Origin: Bradyrhizobium ontarionense
GTDB taxonomy: Bacteria; Pseudomonadota; Alphaproteobacteria; Rhizobiales; Xanthobacteraceae
Direction of reading: 5' to 3'
Length of the DNA: 64,000 nucleotides
NCBI RefSeq assembly: GCF_021088345.1
Contig: NZ_CP088156.1
Coordinates: 4,526,001-4,590,000, forward strand
In this document: piece after piece, positions 8,134-17,561 of the stretch
Numbering within the stretch: position 1 is the stretch's first letter
How the letters are laid out: the number at the start of each line of letters is the position of its first letter
Notes under the pieces: generated by a model
Told to the model about the DNA's origin: nothing
Database searches by the model: none
What the model saw: only the letters and a program-made list of their open reading frames with translations
Translations under genes and position numbers: made by a program

Positions 8134-8940
8134 TCAGCGATCTGTATAGACCGGCTTGCGCTTCTGGAGGAAGGCCTCAATGCCCTCCTTGAAATCTTCC
8201 GAGCGGCTGCACAGAACCTGGTTGCGATCTTCCATCGCGATGACGGCTTCGATCGACGACGCATCGACGCTCATGTTGAGACATTCCTTCGACAGTCGGA
8301 GGCCGACGGGTGAAGCCATCATCATCGCGTCGACATAGGGCGCGGCCGCGCTTTCGAGCGCATCCTCTTCGACGATCTCCGATACCAGGCCGACCATGAG
8401 CGCGCGTTCCGCGCCGATGAAGCGCCCGGTCAGAATCAACTCAGATGCGACGGAAACGCCAACGAGGCGCGGCAGAAAGTAGCTGGTGCCGATGTCGCAG
8501 CCTCCGAGACCGAGCTTGATGAAGGCGCAGTTCATGCGCGTCGAGCGCGTCGCGATGCGCATGTCGGCGGCGAGCGCCAGTGCAAAGCCGCCGCCGGCGG
8601 CCGCCCCCTGCACCAGCGCGATGATCGGCTGCGGACAGCGCCGCATCAGCATCACGATGTCGGCGATGCGGCGCTGCGAGTCGAGTGATTCGGTGACGGT
8701 CGGAGGATCGTTGCGACCGCCGCGTCGCTGCATCGCCGCCTTGAGGTCGAGGCCCGCGCAAAAATTCCTGCCCGCGCCCTTGAGCACGACGACGCGCGTC
8801 GTGCGGTTGCGCTGCAGGCTCTCGAAATAGCCGTTCAGCGCCTCGATCAGAGCGGAATCGAGTGCATTGAGGCTGTCCGGACGATTGAGCGTCACCCGGT
8901 CGACCCCGTTGTCATGTTCGATCAGCAGCGGTTGGGTCAT
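8134..8940 (-). CDS. Enoyl-CoA hydratase/isomerase family protein
   Basis: A 268-aa crotonase-fold protein. Oxyanion-hole segments are visible at GAGRNFCAGLD (about 56-66) and GAAAGGGFALALAADMRIA (about 112-130). The first catalytic Glu position of hydratases appears to be Lys142 (FIKLGLGGCD), while Asp149 stands near the second acidic position. A simple hydratase reaction is therefore uncertain and an isomerase role is possible. The ATG at 8940 gives the usual family start MTQPLLIEHDNGV; the open frame continues upstream without similarity. It lies 41 bases upstream of the CoA ligase gene, on the same strand. Confidence 0.87.
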   Translation of the reverse strand: MTQPLLIEHDNGVDRVTLNRPDSLNALDSALIEALNGYFESLQRNRTTRVVVLKGAGRNFCAGLDLKAAMQRRGGRNDPPTVTESLDSQRRIADIVMLMRRCPQPIIALVQGAAAGGGFALALAADMRIATRSTRMNCAFIKLGLGGCDIGTSYFLPRLVGVSVASELILTGRFIGAERALMVGLVSEIVEEDALESAAAPYVDAMMMASPVGLRLSKECLNMSVDASSIEAVIAMEDRNQVLCSRSEDFKEGIEAFLQKRKPVYTDR

Positions 8941-9030
8941 CGCACGCTCCACCCTCACTGTCATCCCGGCGAAGCAGCACATCGTTGCCGCCGGCATTAT
9001 TTGGCTCGCTGGTGCGTAGCGCTCGCTGCG

Positions 9031-9168
9031 ACCTCGCCCCGCTTGCGGAGAGAGGTCGGATTGCATCGAAGATGCGATCCGGGTGAGGGGGTACAGGTCT
9101 CTCCACGGACACTTCCCGTGCGGATGCCCCTCACCCCGACCCTCTCCCCGTAAGAACGGGAGAGGGAG
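9031..9168. repeat. Intergenic palindrome, family D (CTCTCCCC...GGGTGAGGGGG)
   Basis: About 140 bases with GGTCGGATTGCATCGAAGATGC, a CCGGGTGAGGGGGTACAGG core and a final CCTCTCCCCGTAAGAACGGG hairpin. A nearly identical copy lies at 34597-34734. Looser relatives are at 13741 and 37564. Confidence 0.8.
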
Positions 9169-9201
9169 CGCACTGCGCCCAGGCTCTCTTACCTCTCCCC
9201 C

Positions 9202-9960
9202 TTACCGCGGCGCCATGCGGATGGCGCCGTCGAGGCGGATGGTCTCGCCGTTCAGCATCGGGTTCTCGACGATGTGGACGGCGAGGTTGCCATACTCCGA
9301 GGCATCGCCGAGGCGGGCCGGATGCGGCACCTGCGCCCCTAAGCTCTTGCGCGCCTCTTCGTTCAGGCCCATCAGCAGCGGCGTCAGGAACAGGCCGGGC
9401 GCGATGGTGTTGACGCGGATCTTCTGGCTGGCGAGATCGCGCGCCGCCGGCAAGGTGAGGCCGACCACGCCGCCCTTCGACGCCGAATAGGCAATCTGGC
9501 CGATCTGGCCCTCGAACGCGGCAACGCTCGCGGTGTTGATGGCGACGCCGCGCTCCTCGCCGATCGGCTCGGCGGTGACGAGGCGCTCGGCGAACAGCCG
9601 CAGCACGTTGAAGGTGCCGATCAGGTTGACGCTGATGATGCGCGCGAACTTGGCGAGCGGATAGACACCGTCCTTGCCGACGATGCGCTGCGAGCCGCCG
9701 ATGCCGGCGCAGTTCACCAGCACGCGGGCGACGCCATGCGCGGCTTCCCCCTTGGCGATGCCGGCCTTGACCTGCTCCTCGTCTGTCACATCGGCATGAA
9801 GCGCAACGCCGTTGAGCTCGGCAGCGACCTTCTCCGCGTTCTCCTTGCTCTGATCGAGCACCGCGATCTTGGCGCCCTTCGCAGCCATCGCGCGCGCCGT
9901 GGCTGCACCGAGACCCGAGCCACCGCCGGTGATGAGAACGGCAACGTTGTTCAACTGCAT
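9202..9960 (-). CDS. Short-chain dehydrogenase, 3-hydroxyacyl-CoA dehydrogenase type II-like
   Basis: A 252-aa classical [11 protein letters not shown] nucleotide motif at 11-18, NCAG at 83-86, and the catalytic set Ser145, Tyr158, Lys162. Overall sequence and context fit the HSD17B10-like 3-hydroxyacyl-CoA dehydrogenases of beta-oxidation. That would oxidise the hydratase product before thiolysis. The ATG at 9960 has a strong GGGAGGA site 5-8 bases upstream. It is the first enzyme gene after the TetR gene at 10051-10710 and lies on the same strand. Confidence 0.88.
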   Translation of the reverse strand: MQLNNVAVLITGGGSGLGAATARAMAAKGAKIAVLDQSKENAEKVAAELNGVALHADVTDEEQVKAGIAKGEAAHGVARVLVNCAGIGGSQRIVGKDGVYPLAKFARIISVNLIGTFNVLRLFAERLVTAEPIGEERGVAINTASVAAFEGQIGQIAYSASKGGVVGLTLPAARDLASQKIRVNTIAPGLFLTPLLMGLNEEARKSLGAQVPHPARLGDASEYGNLAVHIVENPMLNGETIRLDGAIRMAPR

Positions 9961-10050
9961 GAATGTTCCTCCCTTGGTTCTTTGTTGTTGACGAGTAGCG
10001 AATAGGGAGTGGCGAATAGGGAAGAACGACACCTCACTCTTCGCACCTCC

Positions 10051-10710
10051 CTATTCGCCATTCGCCCCTTTCAATATCCCGCCGCAGATCAACGCCTCCA
10101 TATGGGCGATGTACTGGCGGCAGACATCATCGGTGACCGGGCCGACGCCGATCGCGCGCGACATCGCGTGCCGGCCGAAGAACAGGTGATCACAGGCCCC
10201 GATCAGGCTGGTGTAGAACAGCACCGGATCGACGGCGCGAAACTCGCCTTTGGCGACCCCCTCGTCGAGCAGCCTGCGATGAAAATCCAACAGTGGCGCG
10301 ACGAAGAATTTCGAGACCTCGTCGGCGGCCTCAGGACTGCTCTCGTGGAGCAGATAATGGATCAGCCGGTTCATGTAGGGAAACCGGTAATAGGCGCGGA
10401 TGATGCCGTTGATGTGCAGCTTCAGCTTGGCAGTCGGCGCGATCGGCTGCGCCAGCAGGAATTCAAGGTTGGTCACTTCGGTCGCGGCATCGCGCGCCAA
10501 GAGCGCCAGCAGCAACCCGTCCTTGTTGCCGAAGTGATATTTGACCAGCGCGGCATTGGCGCCGGACTTCTGCGCAATGTCGCTCAGCGAAATCTCGATC
10601 GAGGACCTCGCGATCATCAGATCGCTGGCGGCGACCAAGAGCTTCTCCGCGGTGGCATTCCGCCCCACGGCAAGTTTCTCCGACGCGCTGTTCTGAAGCT
10701 GAGGTCCCAC
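10051..10710 (-). CDS. TetR family transcriptional regulator
   Basis: A 219-aa one-domain repressor-type protein. The N-terminal helix-turn-helix is visible as ISLSDIAQKSGANAALVKYHF followed by GNKDGLLLAL (about residues 39-70). The C-terminal ligand domain is helical. It is placed between the divergent thiolase gene and the minus-strand beta-oxidation genes, an arrangement common for TetR repressors that sense an acyl-CoA of the pathway they control. An 18-base dyad in the divergent gap is a candidate operator. The ligand is not deducible. Confidence 0.88.
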   Translation of the reverse strand: MGPQLQNSASEKLAVGRNATAEKLLVAASDLMIARSSIEISLSDIAQKSGANAALVKYHFGNKDGLLLALLARDAATEVTNLEFLLAQPIAPTAKLKLHINGIIRAYYRFPYMNRLIHYLLHESSPEAADEVSKFFVAPLLDFHRRLLDEGVAKGEFRAVDPVLFYTSLIGACDHLFFGRHAMSRAIGVGPVTDDVCRQYIAHMEALICGGILKGANGE

Positions 10711-10766
10711 AAAGTATCTCGCGATTGATCCGGCCAGCTAAGCCGAAGCCAGAGTTGATCTCAAGA

Positions 10767-10784
10767 GTTAATTGATCGATTGAC
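10767..10784. promoter_or_regulatory. Candidate TetR operator between tetR and thiolase genes
   Basis: GTTAATTGATCGATTGAC is an 18-base palindrome with two mismatched pairs, centred on GATC. It lies 57 bases upstream of the TetR start and 65 bases before the thiolase start, in an unusually AT-rich stretch. Size and symmetry fit a TetR dimer site. Assignment is inference. Confidence 0.5.
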
Positions 10785-10848
10785 TAAGGCTCGTTCGAGC
10801 ATTTAAATCGCCGCCAACCACGAATACCAAGTCTAGGGAGGACACGTC

Positions 10849-12021
<1,173 letters not shown>

Positions 12022-12040
12022 CTCTCGCCCCCACACCGGT

Positions 12041-12163
12041 GTCGTCCCCGCGAACGCGGGGACCCATAACCACCGGGGCAAGTTTTGTGCGGGCTGTCGC
12101 CACAGCTCGCTCTGGCCACAGGCTCCTGTGGTTATGGGTCCCGGCGCAAGGCCGGGACGACAC
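12041..12163. repeat. Palindromic repeat, family B (GTCGTCCC...GGGACGAC)
   Basis: Outer arms GTCGTCCCCGCG and GCCGGGACGAC, inner arms GGGACCCATAACCAC/GTGGTTATGGGTCCC. Lies between the thiolase and the CoA ligase. Related copies lie at 20627, 25883, 62137 and the IS target at 39811/41102. Confidence 0.85.
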
Positions 12164-12192
12164 CTTTTCTCCGAATTGCTGGTGTGCCCCTC

Positions 12193-13731
12193 ATGACCCA
12201 CCCCTCCATCCACGCCCGCAGCCATCCCGACAAGATCGCCTACCAGATGGCCGGGACCGGCAAAGCCATCACCTATCGCGAACTCGACGAGCTCTCGAAC
12301 CAGGGCGCCCAGTTGTTCCGTGCACTGGGGTTGAAAGCCGGCGACCACATCGCCTTCCTGATGGAAAACCGGCTCGCCTTCATGGAGATCGCCTGGGCGG
12401 CGCAGCGCTCCGGCCTCTACTACACCGCGATCAGCCGCTATCTCACCAAAGACGAGATCGCCTACATCATCAGGGATTGCGGCGCCAAGGTCTTCATAAC
12501 CTCGCCGACATGCGCCGAGCAGGTGCGTGATCTCGCGACCGCCGCTGATGGTCCGCTGTTCTTCATGGTCGACGAGCCGGAGCCGGGCTTCCGCTCCTGG
12601 GACAAGGAGGCCGGCGCGCAGCCCAAGACGCCGATTGCCGACCAGGTCGCTGGCTACGACATGCTGTACTCGTCGGGCACGACGGGACGGCCGAAGGGCA
12701 TCAAGAAGGATTTCGAGGGCAATCCGATCGAGCAGACCAGCCCACTCCTGCGCGTGCTCTGTGCCGACATGTGCGGCATGAATGCAGACAGCATCTATCT
12801 GTCGCCGGCGCCGCTCTATCATGCCGCGCCGCTGCGCTTCAACATGATGGTCACCGTGCTCGGCGGCACGTCGATCATCATGGAGCATTTCGACGCCGAG
12901 GAGTTCCTGAAGCTGGTCGAGACCTACCAGGTCACGCAGTCGCAGCTGGTGCCGACCATGTTCGTCCGCATGCTGAAGCTGCCCGAGGAGATCCGCAAGA
13001 GCTACGACGTCTCGACGCTCAAGGGCGCGATCCATGCCGCGGCGCCCTGCCCGGTCGACGTCAAGGCGAAGATGATCGAATGGTGGGGGCCGATCCTGAT
13101 CGAGTACTATGCCGGCTCGGAAGGCAACGGCGTCACCGTCTGCACCTCGAAGCAATGGCTGGAGCATCGCGGCAGCGTCGGCCGCGCCGTGGTCGGCAAG
13201 ATCAAGATCCTCGGCGAGAATGATCAGGAAATGCCGACCGGCGAGATCGGCTCGGTCTATTTCGCCGACGCGCCTGTGTTCTCCTATCACAACGATCCCG
13301 AGAAGACGAAGCGCGCCTACAATGACAAGGGCTGGTCGACGCTCGGCGATGTCGGCTATCTCGATGCCGACGGCTTTCTCTATCTGACCGACCGCAAGTC
13401 CTACATGATCATCTCCGGCGGGGTGAACATCTACCCGCAGGAAACCGAGGACGTCCTCATCACTCATCCCGATGTCGCCGATGTCGCCGTGTTCGGAGTG
13501 CCCAACGAGGAAATGGGCGAGGAGGTCAAGGCTGTCGTGCAGCCGCACGACATGGCGCGCGCCGGCAAGGATTTTGAGGAGCAATTGATCCTGTTCTGCC
13601 GCCAGCACCTGTCGCCGATCAAATGCCCGCGCTCGATCGATTTCGAACCGGAGCTGCCGCGCACGCCGACCGGCAAGCTGGTCAAGCGTCATCTGCGCGA
13701 GCGCTACTGGCCGAAGAAGGCGATGGCGTAG
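12193..13731 (+). CDS. Acyl-CoA synthetase (AMP-forming)
   Basis: A 512-aa fatty/aryl acid CoA ligase family protein. The P-loop LYSSGTTGRPKG is at about 158-169, YYAGSEGNGVT is the adenine-binding motif, GDVGYLDADGFLYLTDRKSYMI is the hinge, and the C-terminal catalytic Lys is probably Lys495 (PTGKLVKRHL). The start MTHPSIHARSHPDKIAY at 12193 is chosen because the upstream frame is repeat sequence; the ribosome site is weak. It is the second CoA ligase of the block, on the opposite strand from the FCS-like one, so the locus may take more than one acid substrate. Confidence 0.9.
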   Translation: MTHPSIHARSHPDKIAYQMAGTGKAITYRELDELSNQGAQLFRALGLKAGDHIAFLMENRLAFMEIAWAAQRSGLYYTAISRYLTKDEIAYIIRDCGAKVFITSPTCAEQVRDLATAADGPLFFMVDEPEPGFRSWDKEAGAQPKTPIADQVAGYDMLYSSGTTGRPKGIKKDFEGNPIEQTSPLLRVLCADMCGMNADSIYLSPAPLYHAAPLRFNMMVTVLGGTSIIMEHFDAEEFLKLVETYQVTQSQLVPTMFVRMLKLPEEIRKSYDVSTLKGAIHAAAPCPVDVKAKMIEWWGPILIEYYAGSEGNGVTVCTSKQWLEHRGSVGRAVVGKIKILGENDQEMPTGEIGSVYFADAPVFSYHNDPEKTKRAYNDKGWSTLGDVGYLDADGFLYLTDRKSYMIISGGVNIYPQETEDVLITHPDVADVAVFGVPNEEMGEEVKAVVQPHDMARAGKDFEEQLILFCRQHLSPIKCPRSIDFEPELPRTPTGKLVKRHLRERYWPKKAMA

Positions 13732-13740
13732 CTGATTGCT

Positions 13741-13886
13741 CTCCCTCTCCCCTTGCGGGAGAGGATGCCGAGCGAAGCGAGGCGGGTGAGGGGCATATAG
13801 CCGCGATCGCGTTTGTCGAGACAGACCCCTCACCCGGTTGCTCACTGACGCGCGAAACCGCCATCTCCCACCAGGGGAGGGTGACA
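13741..13886. repeat. Intergenic palindromic sequence, family D relative
   Basis: CTCTCCCCTTGCGGGAGAGG hairpin, then CGGGTGAGGGGC and a complementary CCCCTCACCCGG further on. Less similar to the 9031 and 34597 copies, and it runs into the 5' region of the hydrolase gene. Confidence 0.6.
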
Positions 13887-13900
13887 AGGAACGCGCCACC

Positions 13901-15049
13901 ATGTCCCAGCCCTTTCCGCCACTTCCCCTGCCGCCATCGATCCGCTCCCGCTTCGTCGACGGCATCAACGGCCTGCGCATGCACGTGCTCGAAGCCGGCT
14001 TCGAGACGCCCGGCCGCCCCTGCGTGCTTCTGCTGCATGGCTTTCCCGAGCTCGCCTACAGCTGGCGCAAGGTGATGCCGGCGCTGGCCGCCGCCGGTTA
14101 TCACGTGCTCGCGCCAGACCAGCGCGGCTACGGCCGCACCACGGGGTGGAGCGCCGACTATGACGGCGATCTCGCGCCATTCCGCTTCACCAATCTGGTG
14201 CGCGATGCGCTCGGCGTGGTCTACGCGTTCGGCCATCGCCATGTCGCGGCTGTCATCGGCCACGACTTCGGCAGCCCGGTCGCGGCGTGGTGCGCGGTGA
14301 TCCGGCCGGACGTCTTCCACGCGGTCGTGCTGATGAGCGCGCCGTTCGCGGGACCGCCCGCAGCACCGTTCGACATCGCCAACCATCCCCTCGCGCCGCA
14401 GGAGGATCCCCTGCATCGCGAGCTGGCCGCGCTGTCGCGGCCGCGCAAGCACTATCAAGGGTATTACGCGACGCGCGAGGCAAACGCGGACATGCAGCGC
14501 GCGCCGCAAGGCCTGCACGGTTTCCTGCGCGCCTACTATCATCACAAGAGCGCCGACTGGCCGGGCAACGCCCCGTATCCGCTGCGAGGCTGGAACGCGA
14601 GCGAGCTCGCCAAGCTGCCGACCTACTACGTGATGGACCTCGCCAAGACGATGGCGGAGACCGTTGCCGAGGAGATGCCGGACGCAGCCGCGATCGCCGA
14701 GAACAGCTGGCTGCCGGACCATGAGCTTGCGGTCTATGCCGGCGAATATGAACGGACCGGCTTCCAGGGCGGCCTGCAATGGTATCGCTGCGGCACATCG
14801 GGCCTGTTCGACGCTGAATTGCAGATTTGGTCCGATCGCCGCATCGACGTTCCGTCTGCGTTCATCTCCGGTCTGCAAGACTGGGGCTTCTACCAACGGC
14901 CCGGCGTGTTCGAAGCGATGAAGTCCCGAATCTGCACCAATATTATCTTGTGCGAGCTGATCGATCGTGCCGGACATTGGGTGCAGCAAGAGCAACATGA
15001 ACGAGTCAATCAGCTCCTGTTGAGATTCCTGAACAGATCGACAGCCTGA
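13901..15049 (+). CDS. Epoxide-hydrolase-like alpha/beta hydrolase
   Basis: A 382-aa alpha/beta-hydrolase fold enzyme. HGFP at 46-49 forms the oxyanion region, the nucleophile elbow GHDFGS places Asp122 as nucleophile, and AGHWVQQE near the C-terminus supplies the catalytic His. An Asp nucleophile and HGFP motif fit soluble epoxide hydrolases or haloacid/haloalkane-type enzymes, not serine esterases. The start at 13901 (MSQPFPPLPLPP) is the first ATG before the fold. It follows the CoA ligase on the same strand after a repeat. Its physiological substrate is unknown. Confidence 0.85.
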   Translation: MSQPFPPLPLPPSIRSRFVDGINGLRMHVLEAGFETPGRPCVLLLHGFPELAYSWRKVMPALAAAGYHVLAPDQRGYGRTTGWSADYDGDLAPFRFTNLVRDALGVVYAFGHRHVAAVIGHDFGSPVAAWCAVIRPDVFHAVVLMSAPFAGPPAAPFDIANHPLAPQEDPLHRELAALSRPRKHYQGYYATREANADMQRAPQGLHGFLRAYYHHKSADWPGNAPYPLRGWNASELAKLPTYYVMDLAKTMAETVAEEMPDAAAIAENSWLPDHELAVYAGEYERTGFQGGLQWYRCGTSGLFDAELQIWSDRRIDVPSAFISGLQDWGFYQRPGVFEAMKSRICTNIILCELIDRAGHWVQQEQHERVNQLLLRFLNRSTA

Positions 15050-15144
15050 TTTCCGACGCCGTTCTGCCTTATCAAACGAATCGAGGAACTTGCACTCGGG
15101 GTTGACGTTTCTGCATCCGGGCGATGCGCATCAGGAGATGATTT

Positions 15145-15522
15145 ATGGATAAGAAGATCGCAGGCTTGTTGGGCGCGGTCGCCGCTGTCGGCGCGCTCGG
15201 TACGGCACAGGCTTCGGCGGCTCCGGCCCCGACCGAGGTCCTGAAGGCCACTTCCTACGCCGACCTTCTCGAACCGATCCCGAACGCCGCGAAGGTGCTG
15301 CAGGCGCTCGACGAGCAGGCTCAGCCGTCGGCCGAGCCGACGGTGCAGCTCGCACAGTTTTACCATCACCACCATCATCATCATCACCATCACCACGGCT
15401 ACGGGCGCGGTTATGGCTACGGCTACGGCTACGGACCGCGCGTGTACGTGGTGCCGCCGCGCCGGTATTACCATCACCACCACCACCATCATCACCATCA
15501 CTGGCGCTACGATCGCTATTGA
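15145..15522 (+). CDS. Secreted histidine-rich protein with two poly-His blocks
   Basis: A 125-aa protein with an N-terminal signal peptide (MDKKIAGLLGAVAAVGALGTAQASA). The mature part has a short helical region, then 11 consecutive His, a Gly-Tyr repeat (GYGRGYGYGYGYG), a VPPRR link and 10 more His. His codons are mixed CAT/CAC, so this is not a recent simple codon slippage. Such His runs bind Ni, Zn or Cu, so a periplasmic metal buffer is a reasonable guess. No enzyme domain is seen. An AGGAG site precedes the ATG. The gene stands alone between the hydrolase and a convergent unknown gene. Confidence 0.8.
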   Translation: MDKKIAGLLGAVAAVGALGTAQASAAPAPTEVLKATSYADLLEPIPNAAKVLQALDEQAQPSAEPTVQLAQFYHHHHHHHHHHHGYGRGYGYGYGYGPRVYVVPPRRYYHHHHHHHHHHWRYDRY

Positions 15523-15593
15523 TCGCACTGCGATAGCGGTCTTCAGGGCGCCGGCCGCGAGGCCGGCGTCCTTCTCGTTTCGGCCCACGGCCA

Positions 15594-16316
15594 TCACGAT
15601 TTGCGCGCCTTCTCCTTGGCGGCGCGGTGCAGATGGCGATAGGTGCCGTCAAAGACCGTGTCGGTGTTCGAGACCCATTCGGTCTCCTTGCCCAGTGTCG
15701 GCCGGCTGGCATGGATGCGGCGCGACTGCAGCTCGCGCTCGGCCGCCTCGTCGGGACTCATTGGCTCGACGGTGAAGTTCGCCTCCTCCGGAATCACGAT
15801 CACCTGCGCGAACGGCTCGCCGGGGCGGAAGATGTGGGTCCGGCCTTCCGCCGGCGCCTTGAACACGCAGAAGAACAGCATCGGCCAGAAGTTGCGGATC
15901 AGCGCCGGCACCGCGATCGGGCACGTATCGGTGCGGTCGGTATAGAACCGCGGATGCGGTTCGGTCCTGATGGCGTAACCCTTCGGCACCTTCAGATCGA
16001 GCAGGATCTGGTAGGTGTAGAAGCCGTCGCCGAAGTTGCGGAACGGCGGCCATTGCAGGCTCGGGCTCGGCGGCTCGCCCCAGTCGCCGGACAGCTCCAG
16101 CTTGCCGTCGCGCGTCGTGACCTGCAGCTCGAAGTCGTAGGGGTAAAACAGCTCGATGCCATATTGCGCGCCCTCCGAGAATGGTACGCAATGCCAGACC
16201 TGCTCATGCGAGCCATTCGCGCGCGGCTGCCGTTCACCTGCCCAGCCTGGGATATCCATCCTGGTTCGGCGCGGCGCCAGTCGTGGATCGTTGAGCCGGT
16301 ATTTGACGCTGTCCAT
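15594..16316 (-). CDS. Conserved-looking hypothetical protein (240 aa)
   Basis: I do not recognise a named family. The protein is soluble, rich in aromatic residues and prolines, with no signal peptide or membrane segment. It reads like a compact beta fold (YGIELFYPYDFEL, FYTYQILLDLKVPKGYAI). The strong AAGGAG site 7 bases before the ATG at 16316 supports it being a real gene. It is divergent from mbfA, and the Irr-type box lies in the shared gap, closer to mbfA. Control of this gene by iron is possible but not shown. Confidence 0.8.
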   Translation of the reverse strand: MDSVKYRLNDPRLAPRRTRMDIPGWAGERQPRANGSHEQVWHCVPFSEGAQYGIELFYPYDFELQVTTRDGKLELSGDWGEPPSPSLQWPPFRNFGDGFYTYQILLDLKVPKGYAIRTEPHPRFYTDRTDTCPIAVPALIRNFWPMLFFCVFKAPAEGRTHIFRPGEPFAQVIVIPEEANFTVEPMSPDEAAERELQSRRIHASRPTLGKETEWVSNTDTVFDGTYRHLHRAAKEKARKS

Positions 16317-16461
16317 TGGAACTCCTTAGGTGGCAAAGCGAAACGCGAACCGTGAATTAGTGCGGAGGCTCCCTGACTGGGGCCTGAATGCGACGTCACG
16401 AAATGTTTCGCGACTACTCCGCGGCAGCAATTTGACCGCGATGCGGCAAATCCATATAGAC

Positions 16462-16478
16462 TTTAGAAACGTTCTAAA
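16462..16478. promoter_or_regulatory. Iron control element (Irr-binding box) upstream of mbfA
   Basis: TTTAGAAACGTTCTAAA is a perfect 7+3+7 palindrome, matching the ICE consensus bound by Irr in Bradyrhizobium and relatives. It lies 39 bases before the mbfA start, where an Irr dimer would block transcription. Irr represses mbfA when iron is low in studied species. Confidence 0.85.
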
Positions 16479-16517
16479 CATTCGAATGTTGAGAGCGACA
16501 GATCCGGGGACCTTGGA

Positions 16518-17489
16518 ATGAAGAACTTCGCCGACCTCACCGAGCGCGAGATCCTGGCGATCGCGATCTCGGCCGAAGAGGAAGACGGCCGCATCTACAT
16601 GAGCTTCGCGGAAGATCTGGCGGAGCGGTATCCGGATTCGGCGAAACTGTTCGAGCAGATGGCGGAGGAGGAGAAGGGCCACCGCCACATGCTGCTCGAA
16701 CTCTATGAGGAGCGCTTCGGCAAGAACCTGCCGCCGATCCGGCGCGAGAACGTCAAGGGCTTCATGCAGCGCCGCCCGATCTGGCTGACCAAGAACCTGC
16801 CGCTCGACACCATTCGCAAGGAAGTCGGGACGATGGAGTTCGAGGCCGAGCGCTTCTATGCCAAGGCCGCCGAGCAGGCCAAGGACGTCGGCGTGCGCCG
16901 GCTGCTGGGCGATCTCGCCGAGGCCGAGAAGGGCCACGAGAAGGTCGCGGCCAAGCTGACCGACAAGATTCTCAGCCCCGACGTCCGCCACAAGGAGGAC
17001 GAGACGCGCCGCCGCGTCTTCGTGCTGCAATATGTGCAGCCCGGCCTCGCCGGACTTATGGACGGCTCGGTGTCGACCCTGGCGCCGCTGTTCGCTGCCG
17101 CCTTTGCCACCCACCAGAACTTCCAGACCTTCCTCGTCGGTCTCGCCGCCTCGATCGGCGCCGGCATCAGCATGGGATTTGCCGAGGCGCTGTCCGACGA
17201 CGGCTCGCTCACCGGGCGCGGCTCGCCCTGGCTGCGCGGCGCGGTCTGCGGCGCGATGACGGCGCTCGGCGGCCTCGGCCATTCGCTGCCCTATCTCGTC
17301 CCGGATTCCTGGGCCAACGCGTTCTGGATCGCGACCGCGATCGCAGGGGTGGTCGTGTTCTTCGAGTTGTGGGCGATTGCCTATATCCGTGCCCGCTACA
17401 TGGACACGCCGTTCCTGCAGGCGGTGTTCCAGATCGTGCTGGGCGGCGTCATCGTGCTCGGCGTCGGGATATTGATCGGCGCGGCCTAG
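16518..17489 (+). CDS. mbfA: Membrane-bound ferritin A, ferritin-like/VIT iron exporter
   Basis: A 323-aa fusion of an N-terminal ferritin-like (rubrerythrin/erythrin) domain (about 1-165) and a C-terminal VIT1-type membrane transporter domain (about 170-323). The ferritin part has two EExxH-type iron motifs: EEEKGHRH (about 50-57) and EAEKGHEK (about 135-142). The membrane part begins QPGLAGLMDGSVSTLAPLFAAAF and has several hydrophobic helices. MbfA exports iron across the inner membrane and protects against iron and peroxide stress in Bradyrhizobium japonicum. The Irr box immediately upstream is the expected regulator site. It is followed by a cytochrome b561 gene, 72 bases downstream on the same strand. 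Confidence 0.95.
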   Translation: MKNFADLTEREILAIAISAEEEDGRIYMSFAEDLAERYPDSAKLFEQMAEEEKGHRHMLLELYEERFGKNLPPIRRENVKGFMQRRPIWLTKNLPLDTIRKEVGTMEFEAERFYAKAAEQAKDVGVRRLLGDLAEAEKGHEKVAAKLTDKILSPDVRHKEDETRRRVFVLQYVQPGLAGLMDGSVSTLAPLFAAAFATHQNFQTFLVGLAASIGAGISMGFAEALSDDGSLTGRGSPWLRGAVCGAMTALGGLGHSLPYLVPDSWANAFWIATAIAGVVVFFELWAIAYIRARYMDTPFLQAVFQIVLGGVIVLGVGILIGAA

Positions 17490-17561
17490 CGGCCGCCTCG
17501 TGTCGTGTCGCGGAACTTCCGATCCTGATTGCGCCAGACCTATTCCGAACGAGGCCCCGCC

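Noticed and set aside
5039..8149. 1036-codon plus-strand open frame
   Set aside because: Antisense to the acyl-CoA dehydrogenase and CoA ligase genes; low-complexity Arg/Ala/Gly/His composition and no domain. A shadow of GC-rich codon use.
15361..15500. CAT/CAC repeats read as a CRISPR or simple DNA repeat
   Set aside because: They are in-frame His codons of a signal-peptide protein with mixed codons; there are no spacers.
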